Origin: GCA-003244245 sp035714625
Lineage (GTDB): Bacteria > Actinomycetota > Actinomycetes > Mycobacteriales > Pseudonocardiaceae
Direction: 5' to 3'
Length of the DNA stretch: 64,000 bases
Assembly (NCBI GenBank): GCA_035714625.1
Contig: DASTLT010000170.1
Coordinates: 1-64,000, forward strand
Shown here: positions 18,023 to 26,993 of the stretch, in pieces
How the letters are laid out: every line of letters starts with the position of its first letter
Numbering within the stretch: the stretch's first letter is position 1
Program-made: the position numbers and the translations under genes
The notes under the pieces: model-generated
The model's database searches: none
What the model was told of the DNA's origin: nothing
Seen by the model: only the letters and a program-made list of their open reading frames with translations

Positions 18023-18333
18023 TGCTGAGGCTCGGACCTCCTGCGGTCGACGGTGAAGCGCACCTGCTCCCCACCGTCCTCGGTGACGTGCTCGACGTCC
18101 AACTCCTGGTCATGCAGGACCTGGACCAGGTTGGGCGGGAGGAAGATCTTCACGCCGCGGGTCTCGACCACCGAGTCATCCTCGCCTGGGGCCGCAGCCA
18201 GGGACAGCCCCAGCCCCTCCGACCGGGTGGTCTTCCCCTGCCGCGTGATCCGCAGACCCGCCCCCTCGGGCATCTGATGCTTGGTCACGAGCGAGTTGAT
18301 GGCCTGAGCGGCTGCCTCGGTCACTGTCAGCAT
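18019..18333 (-). CDS. HesB/IscA-family protein lacking cysteines
   Basis: 104 aa. The sequence follows the IscA/HesB fold (MLTVTEAAAQAINSLVTKHQ; GAGLRITRQG; LGLSLAAAPGEDDSVVETRG; VKIFLPPNLVQVL), but there is not a single cysteine. The Cys residues that bind iron or Fe-S clusters in IscA are therefore absent, and it cannot act as a classical cluster carrier. It is first in the overlapped operon with the amidohydrolase and the class V aminotransferase. A structural or regulatory role is possible. Cys-less HesB proteins occur in actinobacteria, as far as I recall. Confidence 0.78.
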   Translation of the reverse strand: MLTVTEAAAQAINSLVTKHQMPEGAGLRITRQGKTTRSEGLGLSLAAAPGEDDSVVETRGVKIFLPPNLVQVLHDQELDVEHVTEDGGEQVRFTVDRRRSEPQQ

Positions 18334-18546
18334 GTCACTACCGTATGTGTCGACGCGCGAGAACAGCGCACCAGGGTCACCGGTTCCCCCCTGACCTCAT
18401 CAACGGTACTCGGGTTCTCGAGTCGAAACCGGGATCCGGGGTCCCACTGCGAGCGCCGGATGCTAGCGTCGGTGACATGATCGGCTGAGATCTCCGCTGT
18501 GGGGCGCGATTGCGAGCTGAGCACGTCGAGTTTGGAGGAGATCGCT

Positions 18547-18741
18547 GTGAGGAAGCATCCTGAACCCCGAGACGAACCCGTACCCGACGACGCCGTCGCC
18601 CCCCCGGCGCTCAACCGCCGTGAGCGTCGCGGCGGTAAGGCCGGGGTGCCCTCGCACCGGGATGGCAAGGCTGGCGGGGGACGGCTGCACACCACTGTCC
18701 CGAACCCGCGGCAGTACTCCACCCGCCGCCGCGGCGGCTGA
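18547..18741 (+). CDS. Small basic hypothetical protein
   Basis: 64 aa with GTG 18547, preceded by GGAGGAG. The text is hydrophilic and basic (ALNRRERRGGKAG; NPRQYSTRRRGG) with an acidic start, no hydrophobic core and probably disordered; it may bind nucleic acid. Followed 15 bp later by another small gene in the same direction. Family not recognised beyond general actinobacterial look. Confidence 0.6.
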   Translation: MRKHPEPRDEPVPDDAVAPPALNRRERRGGKAGVPSHRDGKAGGGRLHTTVPNPRQYSTRRRGG

Positions 18742-18756
18742 GCGGTAGGGTGAGGC

Positions 18757-19017
18757 GTGGAGACGCAACGCAAGCCGGAGGAGCTTTCCGACGAGGAACG
18801 CGAGCGGCTGCGCCAAGCCCACCAGCGGGTGCGCAATTCTTCGCATGCGCTGGAGGCGCTGACGGTGGTCAAACCGGTCCGCGGGCGTTGGGTGGCCACG
18901 CCTGCGCCGCTCGAGGCCCTCGAGGCAGCCCAGGTCGAGCTGCATGACGCATATCAGGAACTCTGGTCGGCTCAGCGGGAGCTCTTGGGCTGGGAGCCTC
19001 CCGCTGACCGTTCCTGA
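18757..19017 (+). CDS. Small helical hypothetical protein
   Basis: 86 aa, GTG start. It is almost entirely helix-forming and charged (EELSDEERERLRQAHQRVR; EALEAAQVELHDAYQELW), a likely short coiled coil with a Pro-containing hinge near residue 45. Same direction as the small basic gene 15 bp upstream, perhaps one transcript. Convergent with the zinc-ribbon gene, whose stop lies six bases away. Confidence 0.55.
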   Translation: METQRKPEELSDEERERLRQAHQRVRNSSHALEALTVVKPVRGRWVATPAPLEALEAAQVELHDAYQELWSAQRELLGWEPPADRS

Positions 19018-19023
19018 GCCAGT

Positions 19024-19224
19024 TCACGCCACGTCGAACAGGCGCTCAACGCGTCCGCCGCGGCCGCACCCGGTGTCGTGCCACCAGCGGCGCAGGCACT
19101 TGCCGCACTGCACCCAGACCATGTTGGCCTCGGAGTAGAGCAGGTACAGCCCGGTGTTGTTGCTGCAGTGCGGGCAGGGCAGCCACGCCTGACGGCTGAT
19201 ATCTGCTTGCCGGTCCAGCATCAT
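19024..19224 (-). CDS. Small zinc-ribbon protein
   Basis: 66 aa starting at ATG 19224, which overlaps the stop of the upstream gene (ATGA), so the two are translated as a pair. CPHCSNN and CGKCLRRWW supply a CxxC...CxxC zinc ribbon, with aromatic residues packed around it (MVWVQ; RRWWHD). A further Cys follows in DTGCGRGG. Function unknown; such ribbons often bind RNA, DNA or protein partners. Confidence 0.65.
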   Translation of the reverse strand: MMLDRQADISRQAWLPCPHCSNNTGLYLLYSEANMVWVQCGKCLRRWWHDTGCGRGGRVERLFDVA

Positions 19225-19448
19225 CCCGACCACCTCGCCAGGTCGGGCAGCACGCCGCTGGCCACCAGCAGGTCGTAGCTGGCCTGCTGGTCGGGGTCGA
19301 GGTGGGTGTAGAGCAGGCGATGGGCCTGCGCTTCGCCGGCATATGCCTCGACCGGGTCCCAATGGGCACCGATGGCCGCCAGGACGGCGGCGAGCCGCGT
19401 GCCCTCGTGGGCGGAGAGATCAACGTCGAACGGGACGAGGTTGGCCAT
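19221..19448 (-). CDS. Small conserved hypothetical protein
   Basis: 75 aa from ATG 19448, just downstream of a GGAGG-like site. The pattern DLSAHEGTRLAAVLAAIGAHWDP, then EAQAHRLLYTHLDPDQQASY and a closing DLLVASGVLP, matches my memory of the DUF6400 group. It precedes and overlaps the zinc-ribbon gene. The pair reads away from the nar operon, with the 630-bp control region in between. Confidence 0.6.
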   Translation of the reverse strand: MANLVPFDVDLSAHEGTRLAAVLAAIGAHWDPVEAYAGEAQAHRLLYTHLDPDQQASYDLLVASGVLPDLARWSG

Positions 19449-19709
19449 GGCCCACCTCCGGGTCTGATCGGGATGAATGGTATGCAATTGACAGTTCCTG
19501 GCATTGACAGCGGGATCATCGAACTGTCCTCCCGGCCGTCATATAGATACAGAGCACGCACGGCGCCGCCACGTACATCGGGATTCAACAGGGAGTAGGT
19601 AGTAGCACACGGGGATGCCCGATCAGGCAGCCAGTGACGGTGCGTGACTTCACGATGGCGGCAAGCGGCGGGGGCCGCCCCCCGCGCTCCTCGGGTACCA
19701 GCGGGTTTG

Positions 19710-19725
19710 TGTGACCCAAGTCACC
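19710..19725. promoter_or_regulatory. CRP/FNR-like palindrome upstream of nar
   Basis: TGTGACCCAAGTCACC reads as TGTGA-N6-TCACC, one mismatch from the CRP/FNR-family TGTGA-N6-TCACA arrangement; the inner GTGAC-N4-GTCAC is a perfect inverted repeat. It lies about 270 bp upstream of the candidate -35 box of narG, so any activation would need looping or another promoter. The site is seen; the regulator is inferred. Confidence 0.45.
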
Positions 19726-19994
19726 GACCTGGTTAAAAAACAGGAATGGTTGCCCCACGGTTCGGTAACTGATAGGTTACGACAGGTAAATTTCGCGGAA
19801 ACTTATGAGGTGAAAGCTGTTTAGCTCGGGCCGAGTGCAGGAACTCGGTTGGCGGCGAATGCACCCTCGAACTGATGCGTTTTGGCAGGTCGGAGGCTGG
19901 CTGACCGGCGCTGTCAGGCGGACGCCGACGTGAACGAAGTGTTACGTATCTCGCACTTGGGTCCTGATGATGATGTGAGCATCGACGCCCATTC

Positions 19995-20023
19995 TTGAAG
20001 AACTTTGAAACGCCATCTACAGT
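19995..20023 (+). promoter_or_regulatory. Candidate narG promoter
   Basis: TTGAAG (19995-20000) and TACAGT (20018-20023) are separated by exactly 17 bp and resemble -35 and -10 boxes of the housekeeping sigma factor. The narG start is 55 bp downstream. Identified by eye only. Confidence 0.4.
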
Positions 20024-20078
20024 GAGGGGGCCAGCCGCTATGTGAGCACAAAATTATTTGTTCGGAGAGGTGGCGCCC

Positions 20079-23000
20079 GTGTCCGATATCCGTGGTAGCA
20101 GGGCAGGTATCGCCGACGTCGGCATGGACACTGGACTCACTGATTCCCTGCTGCGCATCGGCAAGTATTTTCAACGCGGGGAGACCTCGACTGATCTGCG
20201 AACGTTGCACCAGGTCGGTGGCCGGTCGGCTGACCTTTTCTATCGGGACCGTTGGGCCTACGACAAGGTGGTGCGCTCGACCCACGGGGTGAACTGCACG
20301 GGTTCCTGCTCGTGGAAGGTCTACGTCAAGGATGGGATCATCACCTGGGAGTCGCAGCAGACCGACTACCCCTCGATCGGTCCGGACAAGCCGGAGTACG
20401 AGCCCCGCGGGTGCCCGCGGGGTGCGTCGTTCTCCTGGTACACCTATTCGCCGGCCAGGGTGCGCTATCCTTATGTGCGCGGCACGCTGCTCCAGTTGTA
20501 CCGAGAAGCGAAGCAGCGGCTCAAGGATCCGGTACTGGCCTGGGCTGATGTGGCCGACGATCCAGAGAAGGCGTGCCGGTACAAGTCGGCGCGCGGCAAG
20601 GGTGGATTCGTCCGGGCCGAGTGGTGGGAGGCCGTAGAGATCGTCGCGGCCGCGCACGTGCACACGATCAAACGGTATGGTCCCGACCGGGTCGCCGGAT
20701 TCTCGCCGATCCCGGCGATGTCGATGGTCAGCCATGCCGCAGGGGCCCGATTCATCTCCCTGATCGGCGGGGCCATGCTGTCGTTCTACGACTGGTATGC
20801 CGACCTCCCGGTGGCCTCGCCGCAGGTGTTCGGGGACCAGACCGACGTACCAGAGTCCGCCGACTGGTTCGATGCGGGTTATCTCATCATGTGGGGCTCC
20901 AACGTCCCGGTCACCCGCACCCCGGACGCGCACTACATGACCGAGGCCCGCTATCGCGGTCAGAAGGTCGTTGTCGTATCGCCGGACTACGGCGACCACA
21001 CGAAGTTCGCCGACGAGTGGCTGCCTGCCCGGCCGGGAACCGATGCCGCGCTAGCCATGGCCATGGGGCACGTGATCCTCAAGGAGTTTTTCGTCGACCG
21101 GTCCACACCCCGGTTCACCGACTACGTGAAGCGCTTCACCGACCTGCCGTTCCTCGTCGCTTTGGAGAAACGAGGTGACGGCGACGCCGAGACCTGGGTG
21201 CCCGGCAAGTTCCTCACGGCGGCCGATCTGGGTGACACCGGCGAGGGCGCGGCGGCTAAGACAGTGCTGCTGGACGCGGCCAGCGGGGAACCGGTGGTGC
21301 CGGACGGATCGCTGGGCCACCGGTTCACCGGATCCGGACAGGGGCACTGGAACCTCGACCTGGGGAAGTGCGACCCGCTGCTGAGCGTGGCCGGGGAGGA
21401 CAGCGTCGAGGTCGGCCTGCCCCGGTTCGATACCGCCGAGCCCGGCGTGCTGCGCCGTGGGGTGCCGACCCGGCTGGTGGCCGGGAAGCTGGTCACCACC
21501 GTGTTCGACCTGCTGCTGGCCCAGTACGGAGTGCACCGGCCGGGCCTGCCGGGGCAGTGGCCCACCGGCTACGACGACGCCGTGCAGCCGTACACACCGG
21601 CCTGGCAGGAGCCGATCACCGGAGTGCCCGCGGCCGCGGCGGCGCGGATTGGCCGGGAGTTCGCCGACAACGCCGAGCGCTCCGGCGGCCGGTCTATGAT
21701 CTTGATGGGGGCCGGCACCAACCACTGGTTCCACTCCGACCAGACCTACCGGTCATTCCTGGCGCTGGTGATGCTCACCGGTTGCCAGGGGGTCAACGGC
21801 GGCGGCTGGGCACACTACGTCGGCCAGGAGAAATGCCGGCCGATCACCGGCTGGTCCGCACTGGCCTTCGGCCTGGACTGGCAGCGACCGCCACGGCAGA
21901 TGCAGGGCACCGTTTACTGGTACCTGGCCACCGACCAGTGGCGCTACGACCCGTTCACTGCCGAGGCGATGGCCTCCCCGCTGGCTCAGGGGCGCTTCGC
22001 TGGACGCACCACGGCAGACAACATCGCGCTGGCCAGCAGGCTCGGCTGGATGCCCAGCTATCCGACGTTCAACCGCAACCCGCTGGACCTGGCCGACGAG
22101 GCGCAGCGGCTGGGCAAGGACGCCGCACAGCACGTGGTGGACGGGCTGGCCACCGGCCACCTGCGATTCGCCTGCGAGGACCCGGACGCACCGGAGAACT
22201 TCCCGCGGTGCCTGACGGTGTGGCGAGCCAACCTGCTGGGCTCCTCGGCAAAAGGCAACGAGTACTTCCTGCGCCACCTGCTGGGCACCGACTCCAATCT
22301 GCGGGCCAGCGATACCGCTGGGGTCCGTCCGGCCGAGGTCACCTGGCGGGACGAGGCCCCGGTCGGCAAGCTGGACCTGCTGCTGGCGCTCGACTTCCGG
22401 ATGACCAGCACCACCCTGTTCTCCGACGTGGTGCTGCCTGCGGCTACCTGGTACGAGAAGCACGACCTGTCCAGCACCGACATGCATCCCTACGTGCACG
22501 CCTTCTCCCCGGCGATCTCCCCGCCGTGGGAGACCAGGACTGACTTCGAGGCGTTTCACCGCATCGCCCGCGGCTTCTCCTGGTTGGCCGAGAGACACCT
22601 TGGCGTGCGCAAGGACCTGGTGGCCGCCCCCCTGCAGCATGACACCCCCGACGCCACCGCGCAGCCCGGTGGCCGGGTGCTGGACTGGAAATCCGGCGAA
22701 TGCGAGCCGATACCGGGCAAGACCATGCCCCGGCTCGTCGTGGTGGAGCGCGACTACCCAGCGATCGCCGAGAAGATGGCCGCACTCGGCCCCTTGGTGG
22801 ACACCCTCGGGCTGACCACCAAGGGTGTCACGGTGCATCCGGAGGCCGAGGTCGCCTACCTCAAGGCGGTGAACGGGGTGGCCCTGTCCGGTCGGGCCAC
22901 CGGCCGGCCGTCACTGGCCAAGGACACCCATGCCGCCGAGGCCATCCTGGCGTTGTCCGGCACTACCAACGGCCGGCTGGCCGCTGAAGGATTCCGCACC

Positions 23001-23798
23001 CTGGAGCGGCGCACCGGCACCAAGCTCGCCGACCTTGCCACCGAGAACGAGGGCAAGCGGATCACCTTCGCCGACACCCAGGCCCGCCCGGTACCGGTGA
23101 TCACATCACCGGAGTGGTCGGGCAGCGAGACCGGGGGCCGGCGCTACGCCCCCTTCACGATCAACACCGAGCGACTCAAGCCATGGCACACGCTGACCGG
23201 CCGGCAGCACTTCTACCTGGATCACGACTGGATGTCCGAGCTGGGTGAGCAGATGCCGATCTTCCGGCCACCGCTGGATATGACCGCGCTCTTCGGCGAG
23301 CCGGGTGTCGGCTCCCTCGGTGAGCCGGGCAATGGACATCGCGCGGTCACCGTCCGGTACCTCACTCCGCACTCGAAGTGGTCGATCCACTCCGCCTATC
23401 AGGACAATCTGCACATGCTCACGCTGTCCCGGGGCGGTCAGGCGATCTGGATGTCCGATGTGGACGCCGCGAAGATCGGGGTGGTGGACAACGAGTGGAT
23501 CGAGGCGGTCAACCGGAACGGCGTCGTGGTCGCGCGGGTGATCGTCAGCCACCGGATGCCGGAGGGGACCGTGTTCATGTACCACGCCCAGGACCGGGCG
23601 GTCGGCGTGCCGCGCATCGAGCAGACCGGTAAGCGCGGCGGGATCCACAACGCACTCACCCGATTGATGATCAAGCCCTCGCACCTGATCGGGGGTTATG
23701 CCCAGCAGTCGTTCGCGCTGAACTACCACGGACCGACCGGCAACCAGCGCGACGAGGTCACCACCATCCGCCGCCGCAGCCAGGAGGTGCAGTACTAG
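20079..23798 (+). CDS. narG: Respiratory nitrate reductase alpha subunit
   Basis: 1239 aa. Start GTG 20079 sits eight bases after GGAGAGG; an earlier in-frame TTG at 20058 would include that site. NarG reduces nitrate to nitrite at a Mo-bisMGD centre and passes electrons through an N-terminal 4Fe-4S cluster (HGVNCTGSCSWKVYVKDG with a later CPRGASF). SPQVFGDQTDVPESADWFD contains the molybdenum-binding Asp region, and WGSNVPVTRTPDAHY is the classical NarG block. No Tat signal is visible, as expected for a cytoplasm-facing subunit. First gene of narGHJI. Confidence 0.96.
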   Translation: MSDIRGSRAGIADVGMDTGLTDSLLRIGKYFQRGETSTDLRTLHQVGGRSADLFYRDRWAYDKVVRSTHGVNCTGSCSWKVYVKDGIITWESQQTDYPSIGPDKPEYEPRGCPRGASFSWYTYSPARVRYPYVRGTLLQLYREAKQRLKDPVLAWADVADDPEKACRYKSARGKGGFVRAEWWEAVEIVAAAHVHTIKRYGPDRVAGFSPIPAMSMVSHAAGARFISLIGGAMLSFYDWYADLPVASPQVFGDQTDVPESADWFDAGYLIMWGSNVPVTRTPDAHYMTEARYRGQKVVVVSPDYGDHTKFADEWLPARPGTDAALAMAMGHVILKEFFVDRSTPRFTDYVKRFTDLPFLVALEKRGDGDAETWVPGKFLTAADLGDTGEGAAAKTVLLDAASGEPVVPDGSLGHRFTGSGQGHWNLDLGKCDPLLSVAGEDSVEVGLPRFDTAEPGVLRRGVPTRLVAGKLVTTVFDLLLAQYGVHRPGLPGQWPTGYDDAVQPYTPAWQEPITGVPAAAAARIGREFADNAERSGGRSMILMGAGTNHWFHSDQTYRSFLALVMLTGCQGVNGGGWAHYVGQEKCRPITGWSALAFGLDWQRPPRQMQGTVYWYLATDQWRYDPFTAEAMASPLAQGRFAGRTTADNIALASRLGWMPSYPTFNRNPLDLADEAQRLGKDAAQHVVDGLATGHLRFACEDPDAPENFPRCLTVWRANLLGSSAKGNEYFLRHLLGTDSNLRASDTAGVRPAEVTWRDEAPVGKLDLLLALDFRMTSTTLFSDVVLPAATWYEKHDLSSTDMHPYVHAFSPAISPPWETRTDFEAFHRIARGFSWLAERHLGVRKDLVAAPLQHDTPDATAQPGGRVLDWKSGECEPIPGKTMPRLVVVERDYPAIAEKMAALGPLVDTLGLTTKGVTVHPEAEVAYLKAVNGVALSGRATGRPSLAKDTHAAEAILALSGTTNGRLAAEGFRTLERRTGTKLADLATENEGKRITFADTQARPVPVITSPEWSGSETGGRRYAPFTINTERLKPWHTLTGRQHFYLDHDWMSELGEQMPIFRPPLDMTALFGEPGVGSLGEPGNGHRAVTVRYLTPHSKWSIHSAYQDNLHMLTLSRGGQAIWMSDVDAAKIGVVDNEWIEAVNRNGVVVARVIVSHRMPEGTVFMYHAQDRAVGVPRIEQTGKRGGIHNALTRLMIKPSHLIGGYAQQSFALNYHGPTGNQRDEVTTIRRRSQEVQY

Positions 23799-23829
23799 TG
23801 CAACCGAGCCAAGCGCGTGGAGTGCGCCG

Positions 23830-25551
23830 ATGAGACTGATGGCCCAACTCGCCATGGTGATGAACCTGGACAAATGCATCGGCTGCCACACCTGCAGCGT
23901 CACCTGCAAACAGGCCTGGACCAACCGCAGCGGCGTCGAGTACGTCTGGTTCAACAACGTCGAGACCCGGCCCGGACAGGGGTATCCGCGGCAGTACCAG
24001 GACCAGCAGCGGTGGAAGGGCGGCTGGACGCTGACCAAGCGCGGCCGGCTCACGCTGCGCTCGGGCTCGCGGTTCAAGCGGCTGCTGAACATCTTCGCCA
24101 ACCCCGACCTGCCGACGGTGGGCGACTACTACGAGCCGTGGACCTACGACTACGACAACCTGCTGTCCGCACCGCCGTCGGACACCACGCCGGTGGCCCG
24201 GCCGAAATCGCAGATCACCGGTAAAGACACTGCGGTGACCTGGGGTGCGAACTGGGACGACGACCTGGGCGGGGGACCGGAGCAGATCGGCCGCGACCCG
24301 GTGCTGGCCAAGCTCTCCCAGCAGGTGAAGCTGGAGTTCGAGCAGACGTTCATGTTCTACCTGCCGCGGATCTGTGAACACTGCCTCAACCCGTCCTGCG
24401 CGGCATCCTGCCCCTCGGGGGCGATCTACAAGCGCAGCGAGGACGGCATCGTGCTGGTTGACCAGGACCGTTGCCGTGGCTGGCGGCAGTGCGTCACCGG
24501 GTGTCCGTATAAGAAGATCTACTTCAACCACAAGACCGGCAAAGCGGAGAAGTGCACGTTCTGCTACCCGCGGGTGGAAGTGGGGATTCCCACCGTCTGC
24601 TCGGAGACCTGTGTCGGGCGGCTGCGCTATCTCGGAGTGCTGTTCTACGACGCGGACGCAGTGCTGGCTGCGGCCTCGGTGCCACATGAGCAGGACCTCT
24701 ATCCCGCCCAGTTGGGGGTGTTTCTCAACCCGCACGATCCGCGGGTGGTGGCCGAGGCGGAGCGGTCCGGTATCTCCCAGGAGTGGATTGACGCGGCGCA
24801 GGCCTCGCCGGTCTACAAGCTGATCGTGGACTATCAGGTGGCGTTGCCGCTACACCCGGAGTATCGCACCATGCCGATGGTCTGGTACATCCCGCCGCTG
24901 TCGCCGGTGGTGGACGTGCTGGCGGGCACCGGGCATGACGGCGAGGACGCCGGTAACCTCTTCGGTGCGATCGACGCGCTGCGGATCCCGGTGGAGTACC
25001 TGGCCGAGCTGTTCACCGCAGGCGATGTGGGACCGGTGCGGGCCGCCCTGCACCGGCTGGCCGCCATGCGGTCGCATATGCGCCGGGTCAATCTCGGTGA
25101 GCAGACCCAGCCGGAGATTGCCGAGTCGGTGCGTCTGACACCCGCCGAGATCGAGGCGATGTACCGATTGCTGGCCATCGCCAAGTACGAGGATCGCTAC
25201 GTCATCCCCAGCGCGGCTGGTTCGGACGCTCACCGGCTGGATGCGCTGGCGACCGGGTGCAGCCTGGATTCCGAGGGCGGCCCGGGCATGACCGCGTTCG
25301 ACGCCATGGACGAGAAGTTCCACCTGACCGCGCAGCCGCCCAGCCCAGCCGATGGCAACGGCACGGCCGCGCCGGTGGATAAGGCGCGCCGGATCAACCT
25401 GCTCAACTGGGACGGCAAGAGCACGAATGGCCTGTTCCCCAGCTTCTCCGCGTCCCACATCACCGAATCCAACGGGGCCGAGTCCAACGGGGCCGAGTCC
25501 AACGGGGCCGAATCCGATGGGATAGCGCATGCGGCGGAGCGGGCCCGATGA
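23830..25551 (+). CDS. narH: Respiratory nitrate reductase beta subunit
   Basis: 573 aa. It carries the electron wire between NarI haems and NarG: cysteine groups NLDKCIGCHTCSVTCK, CEHCLNPSCAASCPSGA, CRGWRQCVTGCPYKK (Trp in place of one Cys, the mark of the 3Fe-4S cluster) and CTFCYPR...CSETCVG. The body matches NarH throughout. The C-terminal 50 residues are unusual: after NLLNWDGKSTNGLFPS there is a tandem repeat of the pentapeptide ESNGA, then a short acidic end. The last four bases overlap the start of narJ. Confidence 0.95.
   Translation: MRLMAQLAMVMNLDKCIGCHTCSVTCKQAWTNRSGVEYVWFNNVETRPGQGYPRQYQDQQRWKGGWTLTKRGRLTLRSGSRFKRLLNIFANPDLPTVGDYYEPWTYDYDNLLSAPPSDTTPVARPKSQITGKDTAVTWGANWDDDLGGGPEQIGRDPVLAKLSQQVKLEFEQTFMFYLPRICEHCLNPSCAASCPSGAIYKRSEDGIVLVDQDRCRGWRQCVTGCPYKKIYFNHKTGKAEKCTFCYPRVEVGIPTVCSETCVGRLRYLGVLFYDADAVLAAASVPHEQDLYPAQLGVFLNPHDPRVVAEAERSGISQEWIDAAQASPVYKLIVDYQVALPLHPEYRTMPMVWYIPPLSPVVDVLAGTGHDGEDAGNLFGAIDALRIPVEYLAELFTAGDVGPVRAALHRLAAMRSHMRRVNLGEQTQPEIAESVRLTPAEIEAMYRLLAIAKYEDRYVIPSAAGSDAHRLDALATGCSLDSEGGPGMTAFDAMDEKFHLTAQPPSPADGNGTAAPVDKARRINLLNWDGKSTNGLFPSFSASHITESNGAESNGAESNGAESDGIAHAAERAR
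25465..25521 (+). repeat. 15-bp tandem repeat in the narH 3' end
   Basis: Three full copies and one partial copy of a 15-base unit reading GAGTCCAACGGGGCC (first codon GAA or GAG) encode ESNGA repeats. The near identity at DNA level suggests recent slippage expansion. It falls in the nonconserved tail after the last NarH motif, so length changes should be tolerated. Confidence 0.8.
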
Positions 25552-26234
25552 GCCCGGCCTGGCTGGGTCGCCGGAGAGCCGAGGCGCCGGTGGACGAGCA
25601 AGCCGAGCTGGATCAGCGCGTGGTGTGGCGGATTGCGGCGCTGCTGCTGGACTACCCCGTCCAGCAGACCTTGGACCTGCTGGACGAGCTGCACCACCGG
25701 GTCGCAGCACTGCCCGCACCGGCCGGGCCCGCGTTGATGTCGTTTGTGGACCACGCCCGGCGGACCCCACCGCTCGAGCTGGCCGCGCACTACGTGGAGA
25801 CCTTCGACCTGCGGCGGCGCAACAGCCTGCATCTGACCTACTACGCCTACGGTGACACCCGCAAGCGCGGCATGGCGCTGCTGCGGTTCAAGCAGGCCTA
25901 CCGCGCGGCGGGGGTGACGCTGGGCGAGCACGAGCTACCCGACCATCTGCCGGTTGTGCTGGAGTTCGCCGCCACGGTGGACCCGGTGGGTGGCCGCCGG
26001 CTGCTGGTCGAGCACCGTCCGGTGCTGGAACTGCTGCGGCTGTCCCTGCAGGACAACGAGTCGCCCTATCTGGTGGTGCTCAATGCGGTGTGCGCCACCC
26101 TGCCAGAGCTGGGTCTCGCCGACCGCCGCCGGATCGCCGAGCTGGCTGCGCAGGGACCGCCCGAGGAAGAGGTGGGCCTGGAGCCGTTCGCGATGGACCC
26201 GACGATGCAGGACCAGATGGGAGGACGCCGGTGA
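25548..26234 (+). CDS. narJ: Nitrate reductase assembly chaperone
   Basis: 228 aa, ATG overlapping the narH stop by four bases. NarJ binds the NarG N-terminus and helps cofactor insertion before the complex joins NarI. The all-helical fold is recognisable from VVWRIAALLLDYP, LAAHYVETFDLRRRNSLHLTYYAYGD and ELPDHLPVVLEFAAT, the signature HLPVVLEF block. Length is normal for actinobacterial NarJ. Confidence 0.92.
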   Translation: MSPAWLGRRRAEAPVDEQAELDQRVVWRIAALLLDYPVQQTLDLLDELHHRVAALPAPAGPALMSFVDHARRTPPLELAAHYVETFDLRRRNSLHLTYYAYGDTRKRGMALLRFKQAYRAAGVTLGEHELPDHLPVVLEFAATVDPVGGRRLLVEHRPVLELLRLSLQDNESPYLVVLNAVCATLPELGLADRRRIAELAAQGPPEEEVGLEPFAMDPTMQDQMGGRR

Positions 26235-26252
26235 TCGGCCGGCAGTGAGCGA

Positions 26253-26993
26253 ATGACCACTCTGCTCTGGATGACCGTGCCCTACGTGGCGCTCACCTCG
26301 TTCGTGATCGGTCACGTCTGGCGCTACCGGCACGACCAGTTCGGCTGGACCACCCGATCCTCGCAGCTCTACGAGAGCCGCCTGCTGCAACTGGGCAGCC
26401 CACTGTTCCACTTCGGGCTACTGGCAGTGCTCGGCGGCCACGTGCTCGGCATCGTCATCCCGGCGAGCTGGACTGCGGCGCTGGGCATCTCCGAGCACGC
26501 CTACCACCTGCTGTCGGTGTCCTTCGGCACGCTGACTGGCTTGGCCACCGTCGCCGGGCTGGCGATCCTGCTGTACCGCAGGGTCACGGTGCCTGCCGTG
26601 CGCAAGGCCACGACCACCGGTGACAAGGTGATGTACCTGCTGCTGGTCGGGGCGATCGGCACCGGGATGTTGAACACGGTCGGCAGCAACCTGATCGGCG
26701 GCGGCTATGATTACCGGGCCACGGTGTCACCCTGGTTCCGCGGCCTGTTCACCCTGTCTCCGCAACCGGATCTGATGGTCGGTGTCCCGATCGGCTTCCA
26801 GTTGCACAACCTGGTCGTGCTCGTTCTGCTGGCCATCTGGCCCTACACGCGGCTGGTGCACGTGTTCAGCGCACCGCTGGGCTACCTGATCCGGCCCTAT
26901 GTGGTCTACCGCAGCCGGGAAGCCCAACCCACCGGCACCCGTCGCTACGCCCGCGCCTGGGAACAGCCCGCACCGACCACCCTCCGCCGTTGA
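26253..26993 (+). CDS. narI: Respiratory nitrate reductase gamma subunit (cytochrome b)
   Basis: 246 aa with five membrane segments. It oxidises menaquinol and holds two b haems; candidate ligands are His in PLFHFGLLAVLGGHVLG and in FQLHNLVVLVLLAIWPYTRLVHVF. ATG 26253 lies 18 bp after narJ, and an upstream GTG in the gap is out of frame. The operon order GHJI is complete; no narK transporter or two-component sensor is present nearby. Confidence 0.93.
   Translation: MTTLLWMTVPYVALTSFVIGHVWRYRHDQFGWTTRSSQLYESRLLQLGSPLFHFGLLAVLGGHVLGIVIPASWTAALGISEHAYHLLSVSFGTLTGLATVAGLAILLYRRVTVPAVRKATTTGDKVMYLLLVGAIGTGMLNTVGSNLIGGGYDYRATVSPWFRGLFTLSPQPDLMVGVPIGFQLHNLVVLVLLAIWPYTRLVHVFSAPLGYLIRPYVVYRSREAQPTGTRRYARAWEQPAPTTLRR

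Larger units (their letters stand above)
19449..20078. promoter_or_regulatory. Control region between the small-protein pair and narGHJI
   Basis: 630 bp without a convincing gene, of lower GC than its surroundings. It contains a CRP/FNR-like palindrome (19710-19725), an inverted repeat GTAAC-N6-GTTAC (19765-19780) and a candidate narG promoter (19995-20023). The left end must also hold the promoter of the divergent small-protein pair. The length is unusual for this window, where most gaps are under 100 bp. Confidence 0.55.
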
